A stretch of DNA of 64,000 bases from JAGQRJ01 sp041402045 (GCA_041402045.1 JAWKSZ010000025.1:30554-94553), one strand, 5' to 3'; positions 17,442 through 26,166 are shown, counted from the stretch's first letter. A program made the numbers and translations. Notes: a model not told the origin generated them from the letters alone.

Positions 17442-19023
17442 TCACGTGCCCCTCCCCACCCGCAGGCGACGACCGTCGCGCAGCGTGATCACTTCCATGC
17501 TCAGGACCCAGCCCCCCGCGCTGCGCACCAGCCGGCCGTGGCAGGCTGCCACGTCCTTCACGTCGACCCCCGCCGTCTGGCAGGTCGTGATCGCCCGGTA
17601 GTTGAGGTACGCCATGAACTTGGGCGGACAGAGCAGGCTCAGCGTCAGCTCGCGGACCCCCGACTGGCTGCGCACCGCCGAGAGCGCCTGGGCGAACAGC
17701 CCCTGACGCAGCGGGCGCCCGGAGACCTGCAGCGCGTTCTGGGCGTAGCGATCGCGGAGGTAGTCGAAGTCCGTGGTCGGGATCACGTCCCCCCGCGCCA
17801 CGTCCAGGGCGAAGTAGCCCTTGGTCGGCTCCTGGGTGCGGTAGGCGATCGGCAGCAGGTCGAAGTGCCCGATCACGTCGAGCCACTCGGCGTCGTTCGT
17901 GTTGCTCAAGAGCAGCGGCGGGACCGGTCCGTCCTGGTCGCTGCGCACGCTGAGCGCGAACTCGCGGTAGTCGTCGAGGAGCTCCATGCTCTCGTTGACC
18001 CGCGCGTCGCGCTGCTTGACGGTCTCGCTGCCCACCGGCGGCGGGGTCACCGGGCGCGGCGGGGCGGGGCGAGCGGCGAGCTCGCGGGCCCGGGCGTCCG
18101 CGAGGGCCTGCTCCTGGCGGGCCAGCTCCTGCTGCTTCGCCACCTCACGCTGCTTGGCCAGCTCTTGCTGCCGAGCCCGCTCCCGCTGCTTGGCCAGCTC
18201 CTGCTGCCGGGCCAGCTCCTGCTGCCGCTCCAGCTCCTGCTGCTTGGCCAGGGCGCGCTGGCGCTCCAGCTCCCGCTGCCGGGCCAGCTCCTGCTGGCGC
18301 TCGAGCTCTTGCTGCTGCTCCAGCTCCCGCTGCCGGGCCAGCTCTTGCTGGCGCTCCAGCTCGCGGTGCTGCTCCAGCGCTCGCTGCCGGGCCAGCTCCT
18401 GCTGCCGCTCAAGCTCCTGCTGGTGCTCGAGCTCCTTCTGCCGCTCGAGCTCCTTCTGCTTGGCGAGGGCGGCCTGGTAGGCGAGCTCCTTTTGCAGCTC
18501 GAGCTCCTTCCTGCTTGGCCAGCTCCTCATGGCGCTCGCGCTCATACCTTCCTCAGCGCCTTCTGCTTCGCCAACTCCTGCTGGCGCTCGCGCTCCTTCT
18601 GCTCCTCCAGCTCCTTCTGCTTCGCCAACTCCTGCTGGCGCGCTCGCGCTCCTTCTGCTCTCCAGCTCCTGCGCATTCTCCAGCTCTTGCGCGCTCGAGC
18701 TCCTTCTGCCGCTCGAGCTCCTGCTGTTTCTCCAGCTCTTGCTGGCGCTCGAGCTCCTGCTGCCGCTCAGCTCTTGCTGCTTCTCCAACTCCTCGGGTCG
18801 GGCTCAGGCTGGAGCACCTCTTCGAGCTGCTCCTTGAGCTCTTCGGCGGTGTCGACCAGCACCGCAGGCTCGGTCGGCTTCTCGGGTCTTCCTCGTCCCG
18901 CGCCCCAGGCACCAGGATCGCGATCAGGTGCAGCCCCGCGGCCACCCCGAGAAAGGTCGCGATCCGCCCCAGGCGCCGCAGTTGGTGCTGGGTCCGCCGG
19001 TGGTAGCGGGTGTGCACGCTCAC
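17442..19023 (-). CDS. TonB/TolA-like protein with very long QQELER helix
   Basis: About 525 residues. The start is GTG 19023, overlapping the previous stop as GTGA. The N-terminus has one TM helix with an LGVAAGLHLIAIL pattern like TonB/TolA anchors. It is followed by PEPDPEELEKQ and a ~250-residue helix made of repeated QQELERQ/RQRELAKQ units, the counterpart of TolA domain II. A ~180-residue globular C-terminal domain (MELLDDYREFALSV, LNYRAITTCQTAGVDVKDV, WVLSMEVITLRDGRRL) is not TonB-like and I do not recognise it. At least four single-base frameshifts lie in 18500-18890, where the repeats make base calling hard. Role inferred: transmission of ExbB/ExbD-derived energy across the periplasm. 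Confidence 0.75.
17990..18790 (-). repeat. Degenerate short-period repeat encoding the coiled-coil rod
   Basis: DNA repeats of roughly 18-30 bases (CTGGAGCGCCAGCAGGAGC and variants) encode the QQELERQ rod of the TolA-like protein. The part from 18500 to 18790 carries the frameshifts. Expansion or contraction would change the length of the periplasmic rod. Confidence 0.6.
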
Positions 19024-19188
19024 TGGGTCGGCTCCTCGGGCGCTGCGCGCGACGAGTCGACGGCCGCCGTGTCGTCGGCGGGCGTCGACAACAGGCGTCC
19101 CCAGGATCACGAGCATGTGCAGCGCCACCGAGAGCGAGACGAAGGTCGCGTAGACCAGGAGCTTCTGCACCGTCGAGCGCACGCGCAT
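19020..19188 (-). CDS. Small TonB-N-terminus-like membrane protein
   Basis: About 55 residues: MRVRSTVQKLLVYATFVSLS, then VALHMLVILGTPV, one TM helix, ending DDTAAVDSSRAAPEEPTQ. Near 19085 the frame with G/C third positions shifts by one base, so the natural stop is the TGA at 19020-19022. Reading straight through would use many CGA/CCA/GGA codons and fuse it to the next protein. The ATG overlaps the ExbD stop (TAATG) and the stop overlaps the next GTG (GTGA). Its helix resembles the anchor of the following TolA-like protein, as if a stand-alone anchor subunit had arisen by duplication. Confidence 0.55.
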
Positions 19189-19619
19189 TAGCTGCCCTGC
19201 TTCGTGCGGCAGCGCACACGCTCGAACCCGCAGCGGTTGATCCGCGCCACGAGCTGCACCATGCGCTCGAAGCTCACCGTGCGGTCGCCGCGGAGCTGGA
19301 CGGAGGTGTTCGGCGCCGACTCCGACGCGGCCTGGGTCAGCAGCCGCTCGAGGTCGACGTCGTCCTGGGCGCGGACCCCGGCGACGTAGACCGCCTCGTC
19401 GGCGTCGACCTCGACCACGATCGGCTCGCCCTCGGGCTCGCCTTCGATCGCGGAGTCGGGGACCTCGGGCACGTCGACCTCGACCGCGCCCTTCTTCAGC
19501 TCGGAGACGCCGATGAAGCAGGCGAGGAGGATGAAGATCACGTCGATCATGCTGGTCATGAGCATGCTCGGCTCTTCACCGCGCTCCTCCTCGAGCTGGA
19601 ATCGGCGTCCCTGGTTCAT
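19188..19619 (-). CDS. exbD: ExbD/TolR-family energy-transducing protein
   Basis: 143 residues. A short cytoplasmic N-terminus (RRFQLEEERGEEPSMLMTSM) leads into one TM helix with the invariant Asp (MIDVIFILLACFIGVSEL) that carries protons in ExbD/TolR/MotB-type stators. The periplasmic domain (residues ~45-140) has the ExbD fold pattern VDADEAVYVAGV ... LERLLTQAA ... VQLRGDRTVSFERMVQLVARIN. It works with ExbB/TolQ as a proton-driven motor. The gene overlaps exbB by four bases (ATGA, 19616-19619). Whether it serves TonB-, Tol- or gliding-type work is not decidable from sequence. Confidence 0.9.
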   Translation of the reverse strand: MNQGRRFQLEEERGEEPSMLMTSMIDVIFILLACFIGVSELKKGAVEVDVPEVPDSAIEGEPEGEPIVVEVDADEAVYVAGVRAQDDVDLERLLTQAASESAPNTSVQLRGDRTVSFERMVQLVARINRCGFERVRCRTKQGS

Positions 19620-20185
19620 GCGCGCCTCTTGAGCAGCGCCCGGCGGGCCTGATTCAGGTCCTCCTCGAGGTCCGCGCCCAGGTTCGCGCTCTGCTGAGCG
19701 AAGAACGCGTGGGCGGTGTAGCAGGTCACGTAGACGAACAGCCCGAGCACGGTGGTGTTCAGCGCGCCGTAGAGCCCGTCCAGGATCCCGCCCGAGTCGC
19801 TGAGCCCCACCCCCCGGAACGACTCGCGCATGCCCATGACCGTGCCGAACAGGCCCATGGCCGACCCGAGCCCGGCCACGATCGCGAGCACCTTCAGGTG
19901 CTCCCGGCTCTCGCGCAGCAGGCTCCGGGCCCGATCCAGGGCCACGTCCTCGTCCTCGACGTTCCGCACCAGGGCCAGGAGCACCGCGGCGTGGGGGTCG
20001 CGGCTCTCGGTCCCGGGCGCGGGGCGCTCACCGAGCACCAGCCGCCGGCGCAGGCGGTGATCCGCCCGCAGCCAGAGCCGGACCCAGTAGTAGCCCCGCT
20101 CGAGGATGAACGCCACGCCGATCACCGAGATCGCGAGGATCGGCGCCATCCATACGCCACCTTGTTCAATGAAGTCGTAGATCAC
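19616..20185 (-). CDS. exbB: ExbB/TolQ/MotA-family proton channel
   Basis: 189 residues with three TM helices: ~10-30 (WMAPILAISVIGVAFILERG), ~100-122 (VLAIVAGLGSAMGLFGTVMG) and ~140-165 (LYGALNTTVLGLFVYVTCYT). The GLFGTVMGM and ALNTTVLGL motifs are the family's pore-lining signatures. It forms the stator pentamer around ExbD in the inner membrane. The DE-rich loop (RNVEDEDVALDRARS) and length are within the family range. It sits 12 bases after a secreted coiled-coil protein gene and overlaps exbD. Confidence 0.9.
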   Translation of the reverse strand: MIYDFIEQGGVWMAPILAISVIGVAFILERGYYWVRLWLRADHRLRRRLVLGERPAPGTESRDPHAAVLLALVRNVEDEDVALDRARSLLRESREHLKVLAIVAGLGSAMGLFGTVMGMRESFRGVGLSDSGGILDGLYGALNTTVLGLFVYVTCYTAHAFFAQQSANLGADLEEDLNQARRALLKRRA

Positions 20186-20197
20186 GGCGCGCGCTCG

Positions 20198-21103
20198 CTA
20201 CTCCTCCTCGCTGACCTCGGCCATGGCGTCGGCCGAGCCCTGCGGACGGGGGATCCCCGAGAAGGCGGTCGAGCGCGGGTCCGCGAAGTCGAGGGTGTGC
20301 CGCGCGCGGAAGTGCCCCAGGCTCTGCAGCCGGGCCTCGAGGGTCGACATCAGCCGCTGCCCGGGGCGGGGCTTGGGCGCCTCCTGCTTCTTGAGGTGGC
20401 TCTTGGGCAGGGTCCGGGCCAGCATTTGGCGCTGGTTCTTCAGGTCCTGGAGTCGGGTCTGCGCCGCCTGGACCTCGCGGGTCCAGGAGTCGAGGTCGCC
20501 CTTGAGGGCCTTGTCGCGCTGGTCCGAGACGCGCTCCTCGTGGGCCATTTGCTGCTCGAAGGCCGCCTGGGTGATCTGACCCTGCTCGCGCTGCTGGCGC
20601 AGGTAGAACCCGCGGTTCATGAGCTCGACCTGCAGCGTGCGGCGCTCCTCGCGCGCCCGCTGGATCCGCGCGGTGTAGTCCTTGATCAGGCGCTCGTTGT
20701 TGGCGATCCGCCGGTCGAGGGCCTCGACCTCGTGGTGGGGCAGGCTCAGGTCGTCGTAGATCGAGAGCGCCTTGTCGTAGTTCTTGTCGATCGTGCGCTC
20801 GCGCTGCCGACGCTCCTCCGGCGTCAGCTCGGCCGGAGGCTCTGGAGCTGGGTCCGCGTCCGGCGCCAGGGGGTCACCCCCGTCCTTGGCGCCGCCCTCC
20901 CCCAGCCAGCCGTCGAGGTCGCGCACCGGGGGGGGCGTACCGTCGTCGCTGGGCGGGGGCGCGTCGAAGCGCTCCGGGGTGAGGGGATCGTCGACCACGA
21001 CCGGCTCGTCCACGGGCTCGAGCTTCTCCTGGGCGAACGCGGGCAGGTAGGCGCCCGAGAGGGCGACGCCCACGCAGGCCAGACGGATCAACGCGCGGCT
21101 CAT
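20198..21103 (-). CDS. Secreted coiled-coil protein
   Basis: 301 residues starting MSRALIRLACVGVALSGAYL with cleavage likely after PAFA. Residues ~25-95 are acidic and Pro-rich. Residues ~100-230 are charged helices that should form a coiled coil (RRIANNERLIKDYTARIQRA, REQGQITQAAFEQQMAHEER). The C-terminal ~50 residues end DAMAEVSEEE. The start overlaps the previous stop as ATGA (21100-21103). No known family. It is probably periplasmic and a structural partner of the following ExbB/ExbD complex. Confidence 0.75.
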   Translation of the reverse strand: MSRALIRLACVGVALSGAYLPAFAQEKLEPVDEPVVVDDPLTPERFDAPPPSDDGTPPPVRDLDGWLGEGGAKDGGDPLAPDADPAPEPPAELTPEERRQRERTIDKNYDKALSIYDDLSLPHHEVEALDRRIANNERLIKDYTARIQRAREERRTLQVELMNRGFYLRQQREQGQITQAAFEQQMAHEERVSDQRDKALKGDLDSWTREVQAAQTRLQDLKNQRQMLARTLPKSHLKKQEAPKPRPGQRLMSTLEARLQSLGHFRARHTLDFADPRSTAFSGIPRPQGSADAMAEVSEEE

Positions 21104-22212
21104 TGGTCCTCCTCAGCGGTCTCGGCGGTCTGGGGCCCCTCGACGCCGAGGAGCTCCTCGTCGTCTCCGGACAGGCCCTTGTCGTAGAAGGCCTGGATCG
21201 CCTTCTCCATGTCCTGGGCGATGTCGCCGATCGGCGCGCCCTCGAGCCCGATCGAGTCGATCTTGCGGGTGACGTCCATGAGGATGTCCTGCGACTCGAC
21301 GAACTTGGTCATGTCGGTGTTGATCCGCTCGTGGACCTTGGTGAAGGCGTCGACCTTCGTGTAGAGGTCGGCCAGCTTCTCGGCCACGTTGCCGATCGCC
21401 CGCTCGCTGCCCAGGATCCCGTCGCGAATGATCTGCTTGATCCGCAGGGTGTCGGCCTGCAGGCGCAGCGAGTCGCGCAGGTACTGGCGCTCGTTGGTCA
21501 GGTTCTGGATCAGCTCGTTGAACTTCTCGTGCAGGTTCACGAACAGCCCCGCCAGGCCCTGCAGGTTCTTGCCGAGCTGGCGGTAGTTCTGGAAGCGGCG
21601 CTGGTAGCCGTTCACGTAGCGCGTCTGCAGGCGGTAGCTGCGGAACTGCCGGGCGAACTCACGCTTGAGCTGGCGCAGCTCGTCGGGGTCCTCCGGCGGG
21701 TTCTCCTTGATCCGCACCGAGAGCTCGACCAGGGTCTTCTCCAGCTCCTTGGCCTTGGTGGTGTAGCCCCCCAGGCGCATTTCGAAGCTCGACGCCTGGA
21801 GCTCGAGGTGGTCGGAGAAGGTGACCAGCTTGCGCTGCAGGTCGCGGAAGTTCGCGCCGAGCAGGTCCTGGTCCGAAATGATGTCGTCGAAGTCGGCCAT
21901 CACCTGCTTGGCGTAGAGGGCCATCTTCTTCTCGACGGAGCTCGCGAGGACCTCGTCGTTGGGGTTCTCCAGGTAGCGCTGGAACTCCTCCCCCAGCTCC
22001 TTGCTCGCCTTGGAGAGCGAGTTGGTCAGCGCGTTGTACTCGCGCATGGAGGAGTCGAGGTTGTCGACCTCCTTGCGGATCGACCAGTTGGGCAGCGGCG
22101 CGACGCGGGCGCCGGCCTCGGGCACGTCCACGGGCTCGGTGCGGGGAATGTCGTCCTGGGCGCCGACGGTGCCCAGGGTCGTGAGGGCGAGGGTGAGTGC
22201 GAAGCGCTTCAT
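21100..22212 (-). CDS. Secreted all-helical protein
   Basis: 370 residues. The signal peptide MKRFALTLALTTLGTVGAQ is followed by a short Pro-rich segment, then ~280 residues of amphipathic helix (NLDSSMREYNALTNSLSKAS, LVTFSDHLELQASSFEMRLG, LNSLRLQADTLRIK-like stretches) with few Gly or Pro, and an acidic tail (SGDDEELLGVEGPQ). The spacing of hydrophobic residues suggests a long helical bundle like periplasmic adaptor or spectrin-type proteins. It overlaps genes on both sides by four bases, so stoichiometric synthesis is likely. No family is recognised. Confidence 0.75.
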   Translation of the reverse strand: MKRFALTLALTTLGTVGAQDDIPRTEPVDVPEAGARVAPLPNWSIRKEVDNLDSSMREYNALTNSLSKASKELGEEFQRYLENPNDEVLASSVEKKMALYAKQVMADFDDIISDQDLLGANFRDLQRKLVTFSDHLELQASSFEMRLGGYTTKAKELEKTLVELSVRIKENPPEDPDELRQLKREFARQFRSYRLQTRYVNGYQRRFQNYRQLGKNLQGLAGLFVNLHEKFNELIQNLTNERQYLRDSLRLQADTLRIKQIIRDGILGSERAIGNVAEKLADLYTKVDAFTKVHERINTDMTKFVESQDILMDVTRKIDSIGLEGAPIGDIAQDMEKAIQAFYDKGLSGDDEELLGVEGPQTAETAEEDQ

Positions 22213-22973
22213 TCGTAGCTCCCTTCGCGCGCGCCGGCGCCGAAGTTGGGGTCGTCGAGGGTCTGGGCGGCCTGGTTCACCAGCGACGGGTCGGCGCGCC
22301 GCAGGTGGGCGTCGGAGGCGCTGAAGTCACCGGCGAGGTAGGCCAGGAGCCCCAGGTGGTAGGAGTCCTCGGGGCTCGGCGGGTTCAGCTCCGCGTAGCT
22401 CTCGAGGTGGCTGTAAGCCCGGCCGAAGTCGCCGAGCTGGTAGTAGGCCATGGAGGCGTTGTAGTGCGCGTCGGCCAGGTGCCGGCGGGTAGCCCCGTCG
22501 CGGTAGCTGGCGCCGACCTGGGTCGCGCGCTCGAGGTTCTGCGCCGCGAGCCGGGAGTTGCCCTGCTCCAGGCGCAGCGTCCCGATCAGGGTCAACTGCA
22601 GGAGCTGCTCGCGCTGCCCGAGGGCCATGCCCGCAGCTGGCCCAGGTCGGCCTCGGCCTGGTCGTAGGCGCCGTTGCGAATGTGCAGGTTGCCAGGTAGA
22701 GCAGGCCTCGCGCCTCGCCGCGCTGCGGCCTCGGCGTCGTCATCGCGCCCGCGTCGTCGCCTGCAGCTCCTGCGAGACCCCCCGCAGCACCTGCGCGCGG
22801 TGCTCGTCGCGGCGCAAGAGCTCGTCGTAGTGGGGACCGCCTCGCTGCAGCGCCGGCGTCGAAGTGCGCGTCACTCTCGCGCCACAGCTCGTGGGTCTCT
22901 TTGGCGGAGGCTGCTGCGGCCGGTTCCCAGGACGCCGCAGCGGTGCGACCAGTAACACGCGTGGAGTTGCCAA
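22209..22973 (-). CDS. Exported TPR protein, first gene of the ExbBD/actin-like operon
   Basis: About 250 residues. The best start is TTG 22973, with AAAGGAG seven bases upstream and a hydrophobic start (ATPRVLLVAPL). The continuation AAASAKETHELWRESDAHFD, then PHYDELLRRDEHRAQVLRGV, then GLLYLGNLHIRNGAYDQAEA lies in different frames, so several single-base indels fall between 22635 and 22950. The C-terminal ~140 residues are intact TPRs (ADAHYNASMAYYQLGDFGRA, YHLGLLAYLAGDFSASDAHL). Its stop overlaps the next start (ATGA). Likely a periplasmic scaffold. Confidence 0.6.
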
Positions 22974-23170
22974 GGGAGTTCTCCTTTCGGCCCCTCGGAG
23001 CACCTCCCGCGCCAGCCCACAACCGTGTTCGCGTGGGGGCTTGGTCCAAGTCCACGCACGGGTGACCGTGCCAGATCGGTCGACCCCCTGTCAGAGGCGC
23101 ACGGTCCGCATGCAGCCTCTGGCGCAGCGCGGCGCAACTCGCCGTGCCCCAATCGCTTGCGCCCTGGCTG

Positions 23171-24400
23171 CTACGCCCTGGCGGCGACGAGGCGGCGATC
23201 CGCTCGCCGGCCTCGAGCACGCGGCCGCAGCGGCGAGGCGAGGAGCGCGGCGTCGACGCGCGAGGCGTTCCTCGGCCAGGGCCTCGGCGCCGAAGTCGAC
23301 GTAGGCCAGCCGCAGGCTGGGCTCGGCGGGCCGGCCGAAGGCCAAGCCCGGGAGGGTGGCCACGCCGTGGTCCCGCAGCAAGGCCTCGCACACCTCGACC
23401 GAGCTCGCCCCGCGGAGGGGCAGGCGCGCGAACAGGTAGAACCCGCCCTCGGGGCGCGACCTCGCAGCCCCCGGCGCGCAGGGTCTCCGCCAGCGCGCCC
23501 CCCAGGCCCTGGAGCAGGGCCCGGCTGTGGGCGAGGTAGCGCTCGAGGTCCGGGTGCGGGGCGAAGGCGCGGACCGCCGCGTGCTGGATCGGCGCCGCGA
23601 CCGCGGAGAAGCTCTCGCTGGCCACGACCGCCATGGCGTCGAGCAGCGGGCGCAGCCCGCGGGGGAACACGAACGCCCCCAGCCGCCAGCCGCCCGCCCC
23701 GCACCACTTGCTCAGCCCGTTCGACACGACGGTCCCCTCGGGGTAGTAGCGCGCGAAGGAGACGTGCCCGCCGGTGTGGTGCACCCCCGAGTAGATCTCG
23801 TCCGAGAGCACCAGCGCACCGTGGCGCCTCGCGACCGCGGCCAGGGCCTCCAGCTCGGCGGGGCGATAGGCCGCGCCGGTGGGGTTGTTGGGGCTGTTGA
23901 GCACGAGCACTCGCGGCCCTTCCCCGACGGCGAGCGCCGCCTCGAGGGCCTCGGGCTCGAGCCGCCAGCCGGCCTCGGCGCGGGTCTCGACCCACTGCAC
24001 CTGACGGCGCAAAGGCTCCGCCTGGGGCGCGTAGGAGACCGCTCGGGCGTGGGGAGGAGCACGGTGGCGTCAGGGCCAGGGTCATGCCGAACATGAGCTC
24101 CTTGGTCCCGGGGCCGATCAACACGTCCTCGGCGGCGCACGCGAGCCCCTCCAGCCGGCGGTGGTAGTCGGCCACGGCCTCGCGCAGGGCGCCCAGCCCG
24201 CGCACCGGGAGGTAGTCCTTCTCGTGGGCGTGCGCGCGCAGGCCCTCGACCACGTGCTCGGGCACGGGGAAGGGCGACTGCCCGAGCCCCAGGTGCAGCA
24301 CGTCGCGCCCGCTGCGGCGCAAGTCGGCCACCCGCTCGTTGATCGCCAGGGTCGGCGAGGGGACGACCCCCGCCACGGCCGGGTCCAACGGGAGCTGCAC
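23171..24400 (-). CDS. PLP-dependent class I/II aminotransferase
   Basis: About 400 residues from GTG 24400, six bases after the upstream stop. Fold type I aminotransferase features in order: VADLRRSGRDVLHLGLGQSP near the N-terminus, EDVLIGPGTKELMFGM (cofactor phosphate site), VLNSPNNPTGAAY, ALVLSDEIYSGVHH (Asp for pyridine N, Tyr for PLP O3') and VVSNGLSKWCGAGGWRLG with the Schiff-base Lys. The frame changes near 24060, 23460 and 23290-23200, and the C-terminus is blurred. It resembles aspartate/alanine-type or LL-DAP-type enzymes. The amino donor cannot be deduced. Codon bias matches its neighbours, so indel errors are the likely cause of the breaks. Confidence 0.8.
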   Translation of the reverse strand: MQLPLDPAVAGVVPSPTLAINERVADLRRSGRDVLHLGLGQSPFPVPEHVVEGLRAHAHEKDYLPVRGLGALREAVADYHRRLEGLACAAEDVLIGPGTKELMFGMTLALTPPCSSPRPSGLLRAPGGAFAPSGAVGRDPRRGRLAARARGPRGGARRRGRAASARAQQPQQPHRRGLSPRRAGGPGRGREAPRCAGALGRDLLGGAPHRRARLLRALLPRGDRRVERAEQVVRGGRLAAGGVRVPPRAAPAARRHGGRGQRELLRGRGADPARGGPRLRPAPGPRALPRPQPGPAPGPGGRAGGDPARRGLRGRAPRAGSTCSRACPSAGRARSRCARPCCGTTAWPPSRAWPSAGPPSPACGWPTSTSAPRPWPRNASRVDAALLASPLRPRARGRRADRRLVAARA

Positions 24401-24405
24401 GCGCC

Positions 24406-25008
24406 CTACCTCGTCGGCTGCCAGCGGTTGTTGAGCACGTCCTGGACCCAGGCCAGGGCGACCTCGTAGCTCACCATGGAGCCCTTCAGGTTGCGGTAGC
24501 GCGAGAGGCTGCGCGCCAGGCCCTCGGGCTGGATCTGCAGGTTCCCGTAACGCAGGTACTTGATCTGCTCGAACCAGCCGCGCTGCTCCTCGTCCCACAT
24601 GAACGCCGTGTCTTGCAAGTAGCGGTCGACCCAGGGGTCGACGCCGCCGGGGTAGGCCTCCTGCCGCTGCGCGTGCACCTGCTCGTGGCGGATCACGCTC
24701 TCGAACAGCGAGCTCCCGGGCGGGTGCTTCTTGAGCCAGCCGTCGAGGTCCACCACGAACACCTCGGGGCTGATCGTGGTCGCCGCGGTGTCCGACATGA
24801 AGGGCAGGGACGCTCGCTCCACGATCGCCACCAGCGGGCGATAGCGCGGGTCGAGCTCGAAGCGCGCCGCGCCCTTGGCGGCGGGTTGCGTCGACTGCTG
24901 CTGAGTGCCGCCGCGCGAGCCCCCGCCGCCGCTCTCGGAGCGCGGCCGCGGCGCGAGCAGGCCGCAGCCGGCGCAGAAGAGGAGCAACAGGAGCGCGACT
25001 CGGTTCAT
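24406..25008 (-). CDS. Lipoprotein with HExxH motif, putative metalloprotease
   Basis: 200 residues from ATG 25008. The signal MNRVALLLLLFCAGC ends in a lipobox-like CAGC, followed by a Ser/Gly/Gln-rich linker. The soluble domain contains ESVIRHEQVHAQRQE (HEQVH at ~108-112), the zincin consensus HExxH, then PGGVDPWVDRYLQ, WDEEQRGWFEQIKYLRYGN and SYEVALAWVQDVLN. A third zinc ligand is not obvious; Glu/Asp residues in WVDRYL or WDEEQ are candidates. It is presumably anchored in the envelope facing the periplasm. Peptidase activity is an inference from the motif. The gene is 42 bases after the Sel1-type gene. Confidence 0.65.
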   Translation of the reverse strand: MNRVALLLLLFCAGCGLLAPRPRSESGGGGSRGGTQQQSTQPAAKGAARFELDPRYRPLVAIVERASLPFMSDTAATTISPEVFVVDLDGWLKKHPPGSSLFESVIRHEQVHAQRQEAYPGGVDPWVDRYLQDTAFMWDEEQRGWFEQIKYLRYGNLQIQPEGLARSLSRYRNLKGSMVSYEVALAWVQDVLNNRWQPTR

Positions 25009-25050
25009 GCCCAGGACCCTACCCGCCGACCCCAAACGCGGCCAGGGGGC

Positions 25051-26166
25051 TCAGTCGCCCGCCTCGAGCCCCTCGAGCCGCGCGAGGGCCTCGGCGGCGT
25101 GGGCGTGCTCGAGGGTCAGCGCCTGGCGGTAGTGCTCGAGGGCGCGCGCGCGATCGGCGGGCACGTGCCGCCCCTCTTCGTAGCAGCGCCCGAGGAAGAA
25201 CGCCGCGGCCCCGTGCTTCTCGGTGTAGCGCGCGAGCCAGGTCACGCCGCCCGGGACCTCGGGCAGCTCGCGATACAGCTCGAGGGCGGGGAGCAGGTCG
25301 TCCTCGCCCACGAGGTAGTCCGCCTTGCCCTCGACCGCGCGCCGGGCCCAGAGCGCCGCCGCCCGCAGGTCGGCGGGCCCGCCCACACCGCGCTGCAGGT
25401 AGCGCGCCAGGGTGGCGAAGGCGCGGCTGGCGTCGAAGCCTTGCTCCCCCCGGTCGAGGAGCTGCTGGGCCACCTGCTCCACGAACTGCCGCGCGCGCGC
25501 GGGGTCCGCCGGCGCGCCGAGCCCGAGCTCGAGGTGCCCGGCGAGGTCGAGGCGCAGGTCGGCGACCCGCGGGTTCACCGCGACGGAGCGCTCGAGGAGC
25601 GCGACCGCGGCCTGGGGGTTGGCCCAGCCCGCCGGCTCGACCTCGGTCAGGAAGCGCGCGTGAGCGCGCAGGACGCGCCGCGCGCTGGCGTGGGTCGGGT
25701 CCGCCGAGCAGCGCCCGCGCGCCAGGCGATACCAGCGGTTGGCCTCCGCGGCCGAGCCCGGGAGCGTGGTCCCGTCGGCGACCCAGTCCGCGACCCGGAG
25801 CATGCTGTCGAGCTCGCCCGCTTCCGCCGCCTGAACCTCCTTGCGCACGAACTCTGCCGCGTCCTCGGGGAGCGCGACCCCCAGGGCGTAGGGCGGCGCC
25901 TCCTCGAGCGGGGTCGGATCCAGCGGCTCGGGAGCTGCGGCCGGCGCGACCGGCGGCGGCGTCGGCTGCTCGACCTCCAGCTCCTCCGGCGCCTCCCCGA
26001 CCTCGGCCGCGAGCGGCTCCTCCGTCGGCGGCTCCGCCGGCGCGACCTCGGGCGCAGCAGGCAACGGGTCGGCCCCGGGGGCCAGGCGCACCACGGCGCC
26101 GCCCACGAGCCCGCCCACGGCCCCCGCGATCAGCGCCGCGACCCACGGCGTCGCCCCTTGGCTCAT
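25051..26166 (-). CDS. Membrane-anchored Sel1-like repeat protein
   Basis: 371 residues. An N-terminal TM helix rich in Gly/Ala (WVAALIAGAVGGLVGGAVV) is followed by a ~75-residue Pro/Glu-rich spacer and then helical repeats of Sel1 type (FATLARYLQRGVGGPADLRA, AAFFLGRCYEEGRHVPADRA, ALEHYRQALTLEHAHAAEAL). Sel1/TPR-like solenoids bind proteins, often in envelope signalling. It lies 83 bases after the coiled-coil gene and precedes the HExxH lipoprotein gene, so the three may form one transcript. No enzymatic motif is seen. Confidence 0.75.
   Translation of the reverse strand: MSQGATPWVAALIAGAVGGLVGGAVVRLAPGADPLPAAPEVAPAEPPTEEPLAAEVGEAPEELEVEQPTPPPVAPAAAPEPLDPTPLEEAPPYALGVALPEDAAEFVRKEVQAAEAGELDSMLRVADWVADGTTLPGSAAEANRWYRLARGRCSADPTHASARRVLRAHARFLTEVEPAGWANPQAAVALLERSVAVNPRVADLRLDLAGHLELGLGAPADPARARQFVEQVAQQLLDRGEQGFDASRAFATLARYLQRGVGGPADLRAAALWARRAVEGKADYLVGEDDLLPALELYRELPEVPGGVTWLARYTEKHGAAAFFLGRCYEEGRHVPADRARALEHYRQALTLEHAHAAEALARLEGLEAGD

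Noticed and set aside
10976..17488. A 2170-codon open frame on the plus strand
   Set aside because: It is antisense to at least five well-supported genes. High GC content removes stop codons from antisense frames, and the predicted protein is a monotonous Leu/Val/Gly/Arg mix with no domain.
12890..22212. Classical tol-pal or tonB locus
   Set aside because: ExbB/ExbD and a TolA-like rod are present, but no TolB, Pal, CpoB-type order or TonB C-terminal domain is visible, and the actin-like ATPase does not belong to either.
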